Origin: Peptococcaceae bacterium BRH_c4b
GTDB lineage: Bacteria; Bacillota; Desulfotomaculia; Desulfotomaculales; Desulfocucumaceae
Length of the DNA: 64,000 nucleotides
Direction: 5' to 3'
Assembly (NCBI GenBank): GCA_000961595.1
Contig: LADO01000066.1
Span: forward strand, 47,484-111,483
The position numbers and the translations under genes are program-made. Below are positions 19,209-26,506 of this stretch, one piece after another. The notes beneath the pieces are model-generated. The model was not told the DNA's origin, did no database searches, and saw only the letters and a list, made by a program, of their open reading frames with translations. The first letter of the stretch is position 1, and each line of letters opens with the position of its first letter.

Positions 19209-20339
19209 ATGTTGAGGATAATGATAACTTTTATAGCACTGGTAATGTTTTTAACTACCCCATTAGGCCTGAAGTCTTGTTTTGCCGAGGACATTGCCTG
19301 GAAAATTACAGGGCTTGATAAACCCTCGGGGCAAACTATGATCGGGCCCAATGGTCTGTTATACATATTCTCCGGAAATAAAACAACGCTGGTGGATGCC
19401 GACGGTAAAAAAATTCAGGAAATAACCGTGCCGGGGAACTCTATAGGAGGTACCCCGGTTTTCGGGCCTCAGGGAACGCTTTTTTATCCCGGCAGCAACT
19501 CGGTTCAACAAATTTTAGCCAACGGAAAAAGCGGCTGGAAATTAGCGGTCCAGGAAAATAAAGCTAAATCCACCCCGTTACTCTCCGCAGGACCTCAGAA
19601 TTTGTTGTATCTTCCCCTGCCTACGGCATTATACGCCATTGACGTTGGCGGACATTATAAATGGCACATGGTTTGGGACAGCACAGAAGCTAACCGCACC
19701 AAAGTAGACACTAAAAGAGAAATACTTGCCTGCGTGGGAAATAATGAATACCTATTCGTAGTTTATGGTGTAAAAAATACTGGTTATACCCTGGCGGCAA
19801 TTAACGCCGAAGGGAAAATTGCATGGCGTTACTCGCTGGGGAGTATAAAGGATGTCCACCTTTTAACCGTCCCGGAAAGAAGCCTTTATGTAACGGTAAA
19901 CCCCGCCAAAATCGATCGAATGAACAAAGGTAAGATTTACCTGTTTAAACCCGGAGAGAAGAACTCTCCAAGCTGGACTTTTAGTGTATCGTTGGAAAAT
20001 TTGACAACCCCCACCCTTTCCGAAGACGGACAGCTATTCTTTTGCGCTTCAGAGTACCTTTTCAACATTGATACATCTAATGGGAAAGAAATATGGCGGC
20101 AAAAGCTGCTCAAGGCAATAAGCCGGCCAGCCGTAGATAATACCCGCAATCAAGTCTATCTTGGCACCGATGATAATCGCTTGCTGACTGTTAACTCAGA
20201 GGGACGACTCAAGCGGGATATTGAACTTGATAGCAAAGTTACGTTTCAGCCCCTGGTTACCTCCTCCGGAGAGCTATATGTGCTAACCGACAAAGGAACT
20301 CTATATAAGATTAACGATTCTTCCTCTGGAGGTGATTAA
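19209..20339 (+). CDS. Secreted PQQ-type beta-propeller protein
   Basis: About 376 residues with an N-terminal signal peptide ending SCFA. The body is a series of short beta-propeller blades of the PQQ/quinoprotein-like type: GPNGLLYIFSGNKTTLVDADG, GPQGTLFYPGSN, INAEGKIAWRYSLG, LSEDGQLFFCASEYLFNID, VDNTRNQVYLGTDDNRLLTVNSEG. No catalytic residues for quinone dehydrogenases are evident, so a binding or scaffolding role outside the cell is more likely. The ATG at 19209 follows AAGGGTGG; a GTG at 19200 is possible. The next gene, an SLH protein, begins at the very next base after the stop, so the two are translationally linked and may act together at the cell surface. Confidence 0.8.
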   Translation: MLRIMITFIALVMFLTTPLGLKSCFAEDIAWKITGLDKPSGQTMIGPNGLLYIFSGNKTTLVDADGKKIQEITVPGNSIGGTPVFGPQGTLFYPGSNSVQQILANGKSGWKLAVQENKAKSTPLLSAGPQNLLYLPLPTALYAIDVGGHYKWHMVWDSTEANRTKVDTKREILACVGNNEYLFVVYGVKNTGYTLAAINAEGKIAWRYSLGSIKDVHLLTVPERSLYVTVNPAKIDRMNKGKIYLFKPGEKNSPSWTFSVSLENLTTPTLSEDGQLFFCASEYLFNIDTSNGKEIWRQKLLKAISRPAVDNTRNQVYLGTDDNRLLTVNSEGRLKRDIELDSKVTFQPLVTSSGELYVLTDKGTLYKINDSSSGGD

Positions 20340-21782
20340 GTGCCCCGGATAGGAAAAGCCTGCAGAGCATTAACAATACTTTTCTTGCTGGCGTCTCTGC
20401 TCTACCGGGACCTCCCTTCGGCCGGGGCGGCTTCGACAGTTACACCCAGGTTTGACGACTTGCAGGATCACTGGGCCAAAAGTCAAATCACCAGGCTTGC
20501 CACCCTGGGAATGGTTAAAGGCTACCGTGACAACACCTACAAACCGGACCAGATGGTCAGTCGGCTGGAAGCACTGGTATTAATAGTTCAATCTGCCGGA
20601 TATTCTCCCGCCCCTGCAAGCAAGACCCGAAGCTCAACAAAAAACCGCCTCCAAAAACCTTCAGCCAACACCAGCGCCAGGGTTCCCTGGGGTCAACCTT
20701 ACCTGGATATGGCTGAGGAAAAAGGATTTCTCCCGAAACCGGCTGATGGAGAATTTGATCTAAATGCGCCAGCAACCCGGATTGATATAGCCGAGCTGCT
20801 GGCTCGGGTGCTCTATATTGCGCCGCCTCTAAACGCTAAAACCTTTGCTTTGGACGATAATACTTCTTCAACAAACAATAGCCAACCGGCAATTCCGAAA
20901 GATATAGACACAGTGCCTGAGACTGACCAGCCCCTGCTGCAGGCAGTGGTAAACGCCGGCATCATGAGCGGCTATCCCGACGGAACCTTTCACCCTCACC
21001 AGACGGTAAGCCGGGCCGAATTGGCAGCAATAGTCAGCCAGCTTATCGACCTGGGCTGGATTAAAACTAAAGACGGTCAGCGGCAGCCCGGCTGGATTTC
21101 ACAGGTTACCATAGACAAAAAAAACCCGGAACTGGAATTAACCTCCCTTTCCGGGGCAAAGAAATATAAACTGGCCAAATCGGCGCAATGCTACAAAAAC
21201 GGCCTGGATTGGCCAATCAAGCAGGCCTACGGCTACCGCTGCGAAATAATACTGGACGGCAGCAAGCAGGTTAGCTGGATCAATTTATTGGAACAGAAAG
21301 AAACGACGGCCAAACCGGAAAAGATAAGGGGTTCGGTTAAGTCATTAATTCTGGGAAACGATAACCTTTTGGTTGTTAACGATTTATCAAGCAGGGATCA
21401 TATGCTGCCTATTGCCTGGGATGCCGTGTTTTCCGGCAAAAAGGGTACTCAGGATTTTAAATCTCTTAAAGTTGGCGCTTTTGTTGACTTGCAAGTTGAC
21501 CAAGGCCAGGCAAAAAAGGTAACGCTACTGGAAGTAAAAACTCTTTCGGACACGGTACAGAAAACTGAAGGCCGTAGGCTATATCTAAAATCGGGTTTAT
21601 CCAAAACCAAGCCTGGCTGGTTTAATTACTGGGACCATGCTAGGATTATAGACAATGAGGGTTCACCGAAAAGTAATGTGCTTAAAGATGACAAAGTTCA
21701 GATTACTTACCTTGATCCCTACCCCGGGGAAATTGACGATGAGATAGTACTGGAAATAAAAATTACCACAAAGCAAAAATAA
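20340..21782 (+). CDS. Surface protein with three SLH domains
   Basis: A 480-residue exported protein starting at GTG, with GGAGGTG inside the end of the upstream gene. Residues 1-30 form a signal peptide (ending SAGAA). Three SLH repeats follow: about 36-80 (FDDLQDHWAKSQI ... MVKGYRDNTYKPDQ), a degenerate one at about 115-160, and about 195-240 (GIMSGYPDGTFHPHQTVSRAEL). SLH triplets bind pyruvylated secondary wall polymer. The remaining 230 residues have no recognised catalytic motif and include beta-rich segments with IRGSVKSLILGNDNLLVVND, similar in style to the linker region of the SLH protein at 30.8 kb. It probably anchors the preceding propeller protein to the wall. Confidence 0.88.
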   Translation: MPRIGKACRALTILFLLASLLYRDLPSAGAASTVTPRFDDLQDHWAKSQITRLATLGMVKGYRDNTYKPDQMVSRLEALVLIVQSAGYSPAPASKTRSSTKNRLQKPSANTSARVPWGQPYLDMAEEKGFLPKPADGEFDLNAPATRIDIAELLARVLYIAPPLNAKTFALDDNTSSTNNSQPAIPKDIDTVPETDQPLLQAVVNAGIMSGYPDGTFHPHQTVSRAELAAIVSQLIDLGWIKTKDGQRQPGWISQVTIDKKNPELELTSLSGAKKYKLAKSAQCYKNGLDWPIKQAYGYRCEIILDGSKQVSWINLLEQKETTAKPEKIRGSVKSLILGNDNLLVVNDLSSRDHMLPIAWDAVFSGKKGTQDFKSLKVGAFVDLQVDQGQAKKVTLLEVKTLSDTVQKTEGRRLYLKSGLSKTKPGWFNYWDHARIIDNEGSPKSNVLKDDKVQITYLDPYPGEIDDEIVLEIKITTKQK

Positions 21783-21807
21783 CGCCCACTAACCGGGCGT
21801 TATTTTT
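21781..21807 (+). terminator. Terminator of the propeller-SLH operon
   Basis: Perfect 7-bp stem AACGCCC / GGGCGTT with a 7-base loop, followed by ATTTTTG. It begins inside the TAA stop of the SLH gene. Confidence 0.9.
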
Positions 21808-21825
21808 GTCTCATAACCCTCGGCT

Positions 21826-23373
21826 TTATTGCCCACCGCCGCCGCCACCCTGCTGCCCTGCCCCACCCTGGGACTGCTGCCCCTGGCCGCCATCCGTGGA
21901 TTCTATTTTCTTGACCTGGCCATTAATCTCCACCTCTACTGTCTTTCCGTCCATAGTAGTAACTTTCAGTTTGGTTTTTTGACCCTGGCCGCCTTGCTTA
22001 CCACTCTGTTGCCCGCTGCCCTGCTGGCCGCCGCTTAGCCCGTCACTTCCCGATTTGCCGCTGTCTGATTCACTGCCTCCCTTGCCGGAGCCGGAGCTGC
22101 CACCCTCACTGCTGCCGCCACCGCCCTTTTCCTTGCCGCCGCCTTGCAGGCCACTCCATCTCTGGTTTAATAGATACATATTTTCCGGCTGCACCAGGCG
22201 TACAGGAGTAATCCGTGAAGGCACCGAATAGCTGCCGCTGGTAGTCTGGCTGTCATACTGCCAGTGTTCGTCTTTAGCCAGACTCACCGCCGCGTCCAGC
22301 GCATATTGGCCCAGCAAGTCAGGCCTGGTGTCCACCTCAGCGTCATGCTCTCCGGCGGTCAGAGCCTGGGAGGCCTTTTGGTCGGCTCCCACACCCACCG
22401 TCAGCACCCTGTTATTCAGACCGGCGGCTTTTAATACGTCCACCGCCGCCAGGGCCAGACGGCTGTCCGTAGCCAGCACCGCATCTATACGATTATTGGC
22501 TGCGGCCAAAGCCTGCTGCATATTGAAGGGTACCTGGGCCGGGTCACCCCGGAAATGCTGGTATTCTCCCACCAGTCGAACCCACTGACTCTCTTTCAGC
22601 ACTACTCTGGCGGAACTGGCCATTTCCCGGGAGGCCGGGTCGCCGGGATCACCGGTCAACAGCACCACACTGGCCGGCCCTGTTCCCTGCAGTTGGCTTT
22701 CCGGTGGAATAACCGGGCCGCCGCCCTGTTGCCCGCCTCCCTGCTGACCACCACCCTGCTGACTTCCGCCACCGCCCTGCCCGCCTTCCTGACCTCCGCC
22801 CACCTGGGTGCCACCGGATTGGCTGCCACCTCCCTGCTGCTGCTCCTGCACCTGACCAGCAGTACCGGGTTCGCCCTGGGCCAGGGGAATGCCATTCTTT
22901 TTCCGCACCGTGTTGATCACGTATTCAGCCATTAGTCGCCCGGCCAAAGCGTGGTTTGAAGCTACGTAAGCGTCCACCGGAGCGTCCAAAGGCAGGACTT
23001 CCAAAGCCACCACCTTGATATTTTTTTCCGCCAGACCCTTTAGTAACTGGGACCCTGCGGCGGGATCCACCACCTGCAGCACCACCGCCTTAACTTTCTT
23101 TTGGGTCAGTTTCTCAACTTGACTGGACTGCTGAGTGGGATCATTTTTAGCATCAAACCAGGTGATATCCAGTTTGTCCTTTTTCTTTCTCTCCTCCATA
23201 ACCTTTTCTATTATTTTATTTCCGTCCCGCTCCATGTCCGCTACGCAGACCGCAATCTTCACGGGCTTGAGAATAGGCTTTTGCTGCCCCTGCTTGTCGC
23301 TGCAGCCCGCCAGGCAGAAAACCGGAAAACATGCTGTGAACAGAGCAATGGCAACCTTTTTAACCGGGAGCAC
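21826..23373 (-). CDS. Sugar-binding-protein-like lipoprotein with Gly/Gln-rich insert and tail
   Basis: A 515-residue lipoprotein: lipobox LAGC at residues 21-24. Residues about 38-165 and 240-400 form the two lobes of a type-1 periplasmic binding protein (Peripla_BP_4-like: KIAVCVADMERDGN, NDPTQQSSQVEKL, VVLQVVDPAAGSQLLKGLAEKNIKVVAL; then VVLLTGDPGDPASREMA and AVLATDSRLALAAVDVL). Between the lobes lies a Gly/Gln/Ser-rich insert of about 65 residues built on QQGGG-like units, and the C-terminal 110 residues are similarly low-complexity around a short KLKVTTMDGKTVEVEINGQ segment. No permease or ATPase gene is nearby, so a sensing or wall-associated role is as likely as transport. Start GTG; GGGGGTG lies upstream. 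Confidence 0.82.
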   Translation of the reverse strand: MLPVKKVAIALFTACFPVFCLAGCSDKQGQQKPILKPVKIAVCVADMERDGNKIIEKVMEERKKKDKLDITWFDAKNDPTQQSSQVEKLTQKKVKAVVLQVVDPAAGSQLLKGLAEKNIKVVALEVLPLDAPVDAYVASNHALAGRLMAEYVINTVRKKNGIPLAQGEPGTAGQVQEQQQGGGSQSGGTQVGGGQEGGQGGGGSQQGGGQQGGGQQGGGPVIPPESQLQGTGPASVVLLTGDPGDPASREMASSARVVLKESQWVRLVGEYQHFRGDPAQVPFNMQQALAAANNRIDAVLATDSRLALAAVDVLKAAGLNNRVLTVGVGADQKASQALTAGEHDAEVDTRPDLLGQYALDAAVSLAKDEHWQYDSQTTSGSYSVPSRITPVRLVQPENMYLLNQRWSGLQGGGKEKGGGGSSEGGSSGSGKGGSESDSGKSGSDGLSGGQQGSGQQSGKQGGQGQKTKLKVTTMDGKTVEVEINGQVKKIESTDGGQGQQSQGGAGQQGGGGGGQ

Positions 23374-23498
23374 CAGTAATTACACCCCCAAATGATGCTG
23401 ATTATATGTAATGTATTATGCTTAATTGTCCCAACAAATATTTAACGGGCGCTTCTTTACGCCCGCAGCAATGCATAGATTTAAGTGGAGGTGTTGAT

Positions 23499-23789
23499 AT
23501 GAAATATATGGAAAACATCTGGCGTTATATCACGTCAAAAATTTTTGTACCTCAAGAACCCATGCCGGATCTTCTTACAATGGTGGAAAAATGCCGGCAT
23601 GCCTGGCATAACGCCATATTTGAATTTAACAACTGCGACATGGAACTGATTGATTACATGGTTTTCAGGCTTAACGCCACCGAAAGGCAGTACATGGCCC
23701 TGCTGTCCCAGGCTAGGCGGGAAGGGCTGAAAGCCTGGCCAGATCATATAGCCGGACCGGTTGCCTGGGACAAGGGGACAGGTTCCTAG
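23499..23789 (+). CDS. DUF2508 (YaaL-like) family protein
   Basis: A 96-residue protein; the ATG at 23499 has GGAGG 7 bases upstream. The region LLTMVEKCRHAWHNAIFEFN, then MELIDYMVFRLNATERQYMALLSQARREG, follows the DUF2508 pattern (tryptophan-containing helix, a D-Y pair, then an ERxYxxLLxxAR helix). The family is of unknown function and common in endospore formers, often near recR/csfB in Bacillus. The last 15 residues run past the domain toward a hairpin repeat at 23807. The ORF is open upstream to 23418, but that part has no ribosome site. Confidence 0.72.
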   Translation: MKYMENIWRYITSKIFVPQEPMPDLLTMVEKCRHAWHNAIFEFNNCDMELIDYMVFRLNATERQYMALLSQARREGLKAWPDHIAGPVAWDKGTGS

Positions 23790-23806
23790 TCCCACCAGGG
23801 AGCCCG

Positions 23807-23862
23807 GAGGGGTCAGGTCTTGACATTTGACTGAAAAGTCAAATGTCAAGACCTGACCCCTC
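23807..23862. repeat. Perfect hairpin of the GAGGGGTCAGGTCTTGAC family
   Basis: 26-bp perfect inverted repeat (23807-23832 / 23837-23862) with a GAAA loop. It lies between the convergent DUF2508 and uracil-DNA glycosylase genes and could end transcription from both sides. Its arm sequence differs from the other hairpin families here. Confidence 0.92.
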
Positions 23863-23877
23863 ATTTCCACCTCATTT

Positions 23878-24477
23878 CTAACAGTACGGGGAATAATGAT
23901 CCTGGTCAACTAAACTGCGATATCTGGCAACCACCTGTTTTAAATCCTCCCAGGCATCCCTTTTCAGTGCCGGGTTACGAAGAAGGGCGGCGGGATGGTA
24001 GGTGGGCATAATGTGGACACCGTTCTTTTGCACCCACCTGCCCCTGTCCCTGGTAATCCTGCCGGCGGAATTGACTATTTCCTGCAGCGCGCAGGCACCC
24101 AGCAGCACCATGATTGCAGGGCGAATCAGCCTCAGTTGCGCGTCCAGGTTGGGGCGGCAGGCAGCCCGCTCCTGCTCGGTGGGGGTTCTGTTGCCCGGGG
24201 GCCGGCATTTAATTGTGTTTAATATGTAAACATGCTTGAACCGTTCAAAACCACAGGCAGCCAGCATTTTATCCAGCAACTGCCCTGCCTTGCCCACGAA
24301 GGGACGCCCCAGGCGGTCTTCATCGCCCCCCGGGCCCTCACCGCAGAATACTATCCTGGCGGAGGGATTGCCCTCGCCGAAAACAACTCCCCGGCAGCCC
24401 TGCCTTAAAGCGCACCTGCTGCATGTTTTGACGGTTTCCTCAAGCTCTTTAAAATCGGTGACGGTATCCAAATTCAT
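23878..24477 (-). CDS. Type-4 (Fe-S) uracil-DNA glycosylase
   Basis: A 199-residue base-excision-repair enzyme that removes uracil from DNA. The four cluster cysteines of the family are present (C19, C22, C91, C107). Motif A is GEGPGGDEDRLGRPFVGKAG near residue 47, then NTIKCRPPGNRTP near 87, and motif B HPAALLRNP near 165. GGGAG lies 7 bases upstream of the ATG. It is followed downstream by the hairpin at 23807. Confidence 0.95.
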   Translation of the reverse strand: MNLDTVTDFKELEETVKTCSRCALRQGCRGVVFGEGNPSARIVFCGEGPGGDEDRLGRPFVGKAGQLLDKMLAACGFERFKHVYILNTIKCRPPGNRTPTEQERAACRPNLDAQLRLIRPAIMVLLGACALQEIVNSAGRITRDRGRWVQKNGVHIMPTYHPAALLRNPALKRDAWEDLKQVVARYRSLVDQDHYSPYC

Positions 24478-24508
24478 AACAGCACTCCCTTATTAAGGAA
24501 AGGGGCAA

Positions 24509-24577
24509 GGGGGGCAAGTGGGGACGGTTCTTGCTTGCCTTTCCAAGGCAAGCAAGAACCGTCCCCACTTGCCCCCC
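24509..24577. repeat. Perfect 33-bp-arm hairpin, GGGGACGGTTCTT family
   Basis: Arms at 24509-24541 and 24545-24577 are perfectly complementary with a TCC loop. It lies between the SIR2-like gene (ending at 24611) and the start of the glycosylase gene, and would work as a transcription end for the SIR2-like unit. Related hairpins are at 5728, 35724 and 54139. Confidence 0.95.
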
Positions 24578-24610
24578 GAGAACCATCCCCTTGCTTCCCA
24601 CCCAACGTCA

Positions 24611-25429
24611 TCAACTCCTGGTGACCCGGTTATACAAATCCTCCATGAAACGGGTAAAATCTTCCTTATAGTTGTCGGAATCAAGACAGATTATTTTCAT
24701 CCCCTTGCGCCCGTAAACCGCGTCAAAAACGAAATTTTGCTTTACCGTAACCATGTAGGCCTTACAATTCGATTTCATCACCTTAAACAGCTTGCTCCAC
24801 ATGTACCTTATATCCAGATCACGGAAACTGTACCCCAGAAAAAGCACTGTTTTGCCCAGCAAGTCGGAGCGCAGTTTGATATCCAGCGCCCCCTCCATAT
24901 CCAGCCGGTTATGGTAATCGGTTTCACTGATAATAAGAGTTTCGTCGTGGTCCAGGGTGCCGTGGAATTTAACGATCTGGGTAACGTTTTCACCCGCGCA
25001 GATTATGTCGTCCAGGTTGGCGATACGGCAGTATTCAACGCCGTGATACCTGAAGGCCATTTCAATAAGCTCATCGAAATTGGTAGTGTAAATCAAAGGA
25101 AAATGCATTCCTACCAGATAACGGTGCACCAGGGAGGAGCCTATATCCACCTCCGCCGAGCGCAGGCTGCGGTCAATAAGCTTGCTAATCCTGTTCTTGC
25201 TGCCCCCGTTTTTGATAATATGATACTCACAGATTTGCAGGTAATCCCCGTGGAAATTCAATATATCCGGGTCAATTTCGATATCCCGGGCCACCAGATC
25301 GATCATGTCCTCCCAGCCAGGCAGGCCAAGGTTTTTAGACATGCCCGCACCGACAAACGGTATTATCTTTTTACCCCTTATCTCCTGGGCCAGCTCGTCC
25401 ATAATTTTATCGTAAGGTTTATCATACAC
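24611..25429 (-). CDS. SIR2-like (SIR2_2) protein, probable NAD-binding or NADase
   Basis: About 272 residues with a Rossmann-type SIR2 core: IIPFVGAGMS near residue 27, LGLPGW, TTNFDE near 115-120, KFHGTLDH near 154-161 and FLGYSFRD near 197-204. It lacks the zinc-ribbon cysteines of protein deacetylases and fits the SIR2_2 group, many of whose members act as NAD-consuming effectors in phage defence. No second domain is fused. The GTG at 25429 lies 11 bases after GGAGG and overlaps the upstream stop (GTGTATGA), so translation is coupled to the HAM1-like gene; a TTG at 25438 is also open. Function is inferred from fold only. Confidence 0.85.
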   Translation of the reverse strand: MYDKPYDKIMDELAQEIRGKKIIPFVGAGMSKNLGLPGWEDMIDLVARDIEIDPDILNFHGDYLQICEYHIIKNGGSKNRISKLIDRSLRSAEVDIGSSLVHRYLVGMHFPLIYTTNFDELIEMAFRYHGVEYCRIANLDDIICAGENVTQIVKFHGTLDHDETLIISETDYHNRLDMEGALDIKLRSDLLGKTVLFLGYSFRDLDIRYMWSKLFKVMKSNCKAYMVTVKQNFVFDAVYGRKGMKIICLDSDNYKEDFTRFMEDLYNRVTRS

Positions 25430-25988
25430 TGTAAGCAATACCTCCGGGATTCTGTAAAAACTTTTTGAACTCTTCAGCCGCCCGCCTGCGTTGAGAGACA
25501 GAGTTTTTCTGTTCCGGGGTCATTTCGGCCATGGTAATGTCAAAACCTTCCGGGATAAAAAGGCACATCCAGGTGGAAGGACTGCCCGCCGGCTCGCAGG
25601 CGACAGAGCCGCTTATTTCCCCTTCGAAGAAATATATGCGCCTGCCGTCGCAGTAACCAATGGTTGTTCTGGCCAGGGCCCGGCGATTATCCTTACAGGT
25701 TAGGAGATTTAAAATGCCTTCAGCCTGTAATTGCTTCCAAAACAGCTGGGTAAAAGGGCCTGGCATACCGCCCAACTCCTCAATAAACAGGCCCGTATGG
25801 TCCACAAAAAGCGGCGCCCTTTTCATTTCATAGGCCTTTAACAATTTCTCCCGGACCACATCCCGGGGATCATCGCTGAAGGTTTCCCGTATGGTCAGCT
25901 GCAGGGATGTAAATTCAACCGGCTGCAGCAGTTCCCTATACTCAGAAATTTTGTTTTCATTGGAACTAATAAAACGAAGCACGGTCAC
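25422..25988 (-). CDS. HAM1/RdgB-like NTP pyrophosphatase, divergent
   Basis: A 188-residue protein of the ITPase/HAM1 fold: ISSNENKISEY at residues 7-17 (family SSNxxKxxE), VDHTGLFIEELGGMPGPFT at 62-80 (family DDSGLxVxALxGxPG), GEISGSVACEP at 123-133, and MTPEQKNSVSQRRRA at 156-170 (family EEKNxxSHRxxA). Canonical enzymes hydrolyse ITP, XTP and dITP to clean the nucleotide pool. Here the FGYDP-type base-binding loop is replaced by SPSTWMCLFIP (136-146) and SHR by SQR, so the substrate may differ. GGGG lies 8 bases upstream of the GTG. It has its own promoter and overlaps the SIR2-like gene. Confidence 0.82.
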   Translation of the reverse strand: MTVLRFISSNENKISEYRELLQPVEFTSLQLTIRETFSDDPRDVVREKLLKAYEMKRAPLFVDHTGLFIEELGGMPGPFTQLFWKQLQAEGILNLLTCKDNRRALARTTIGYCDGRRIYFFEGEISGSVACEPAGSPSTWMCLFIPEGFDITMAEMTPEQKNSVSQRRRAAEEFKKFLQNPGGIAYSV

Positions 25989-26085
25989 GGCACCAACCCC
26001 TTAACTGCAAGTCCTATACTCGACTGGAACACTCAATATCTTTTAATGAAAAATATTCTGCACTTGCCATAAAGCACCTTCAGTG

Positions 26086-26138
26086 ATTAAAATAAATTCT
26101 GTCTTCCTTCTCAACCAAACGTACTCAACCAAACGTAC
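26086..26138 (-). promoter_or_regulatory. Promoter and tandem 14-bp repeats before the HAM1-SIR2 unit
   Basis: On the minus strand: -35 TTGAGA (26114-26109), 17-base spacer, -10 TTTAAT (26091-26086), about 100 bases before the HAM1-like start. Directly upstream and touching the -35 are two perfect tandem copies of GTACGTTTGGTTGA (26138-26125 and 26124-26111), which look like an operator. Confidence 0.65.
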
Positions 26139-26185
26139 AAAACCTGCTAAAAAGTGTCTACATTTTGACGTTTTTTCATGCGCTA

Positions 26186-26213
26186 TAAAACAGAAAAAGG
26201 GCTTGCGCCCTTT
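26186..26213 (-). terminator. Terminator of cooT
   Basis: On the minus strand, a 7-bp stem AAAGGGC / GCCCTTT with a 4-base loop, followed by TTCTGTTTT; 8 bases past the cooT stop. Confidence 0.9.
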
Positions 26214-26220
26214 CATAAAA

Positions 26221-26415
26221 CTATTGTTCTTCCTTCTCTAGTATAATCTTGTGGTCCACCAGCGCCAATTCGGCTATCCTGGCCTTAACAATCTTACGTC
26301 GCCCGAAAATATCCTCCAGCACCAGGCCGTCCTCATGGGGCAGCACCTTATCCACCATCTCCAGGAACAATTCTTCCTTTCCCGACTGGCGCAAATAAGC
26401 ATTCGCTTCGCACAT
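26221..26415 (-). CDS. CooT family nickel-binding protein
   Basis: A 64-residue protein beginning MCEANAYL, where Cys2 is the nickel ligand of the CooT family, and continuing with GKEELFLEMVDKV, DGLVLEDIFGRRKIV and HKIILE, which match the family along its length. CooT takes part in nickel delivery, first described for carbon monoxide dehydrogenase, and relatives occur in many anaerobes. The ATG at 26415 has GGAGG 8 bases upstream; an ATG at 26430 is rejected because family members start MC. A strong promoter lies upstream and a terminator downstream, so it is a single-gene unit. Confidence 0.87.
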   Translation of the reverse strand: MCEANAYLRQSGKEELFLEMVDKVLPHEDGLVLEDIFGRRKIVKARIAELALVDHKIILEKEEQ

Positions 26416-26455
26416 TGTAGCCACCTCCAAATCTTTTAAAGAAGTGAGTCATTAA

Positions 26456-26485
26456 ATTATAAACCGGTGTTCAAAAGGCTGTCAA
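26456..26485 (-). promoter_or_regulatory. Consensus sigma-A promoter of cooT
   Basis: On the minus strand, -35 TTGACA (26485-26480), 18-base spacer and -10 TATAAT (26461-26456), about 40 bases upstream of the ATG. Both hexamers are perfect. Confidence 0.85.
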
Positions 26486-26506
26486 CTGAAAAACTTTTTC
26501 CACAGT

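Noticed and set aside
24518..25468. Plus-strand frame of 316 codons opposite the SIR2-like gene
   Set aside because: Shadow of the SIR2-like frame, which has clear motifs and coupled translation.
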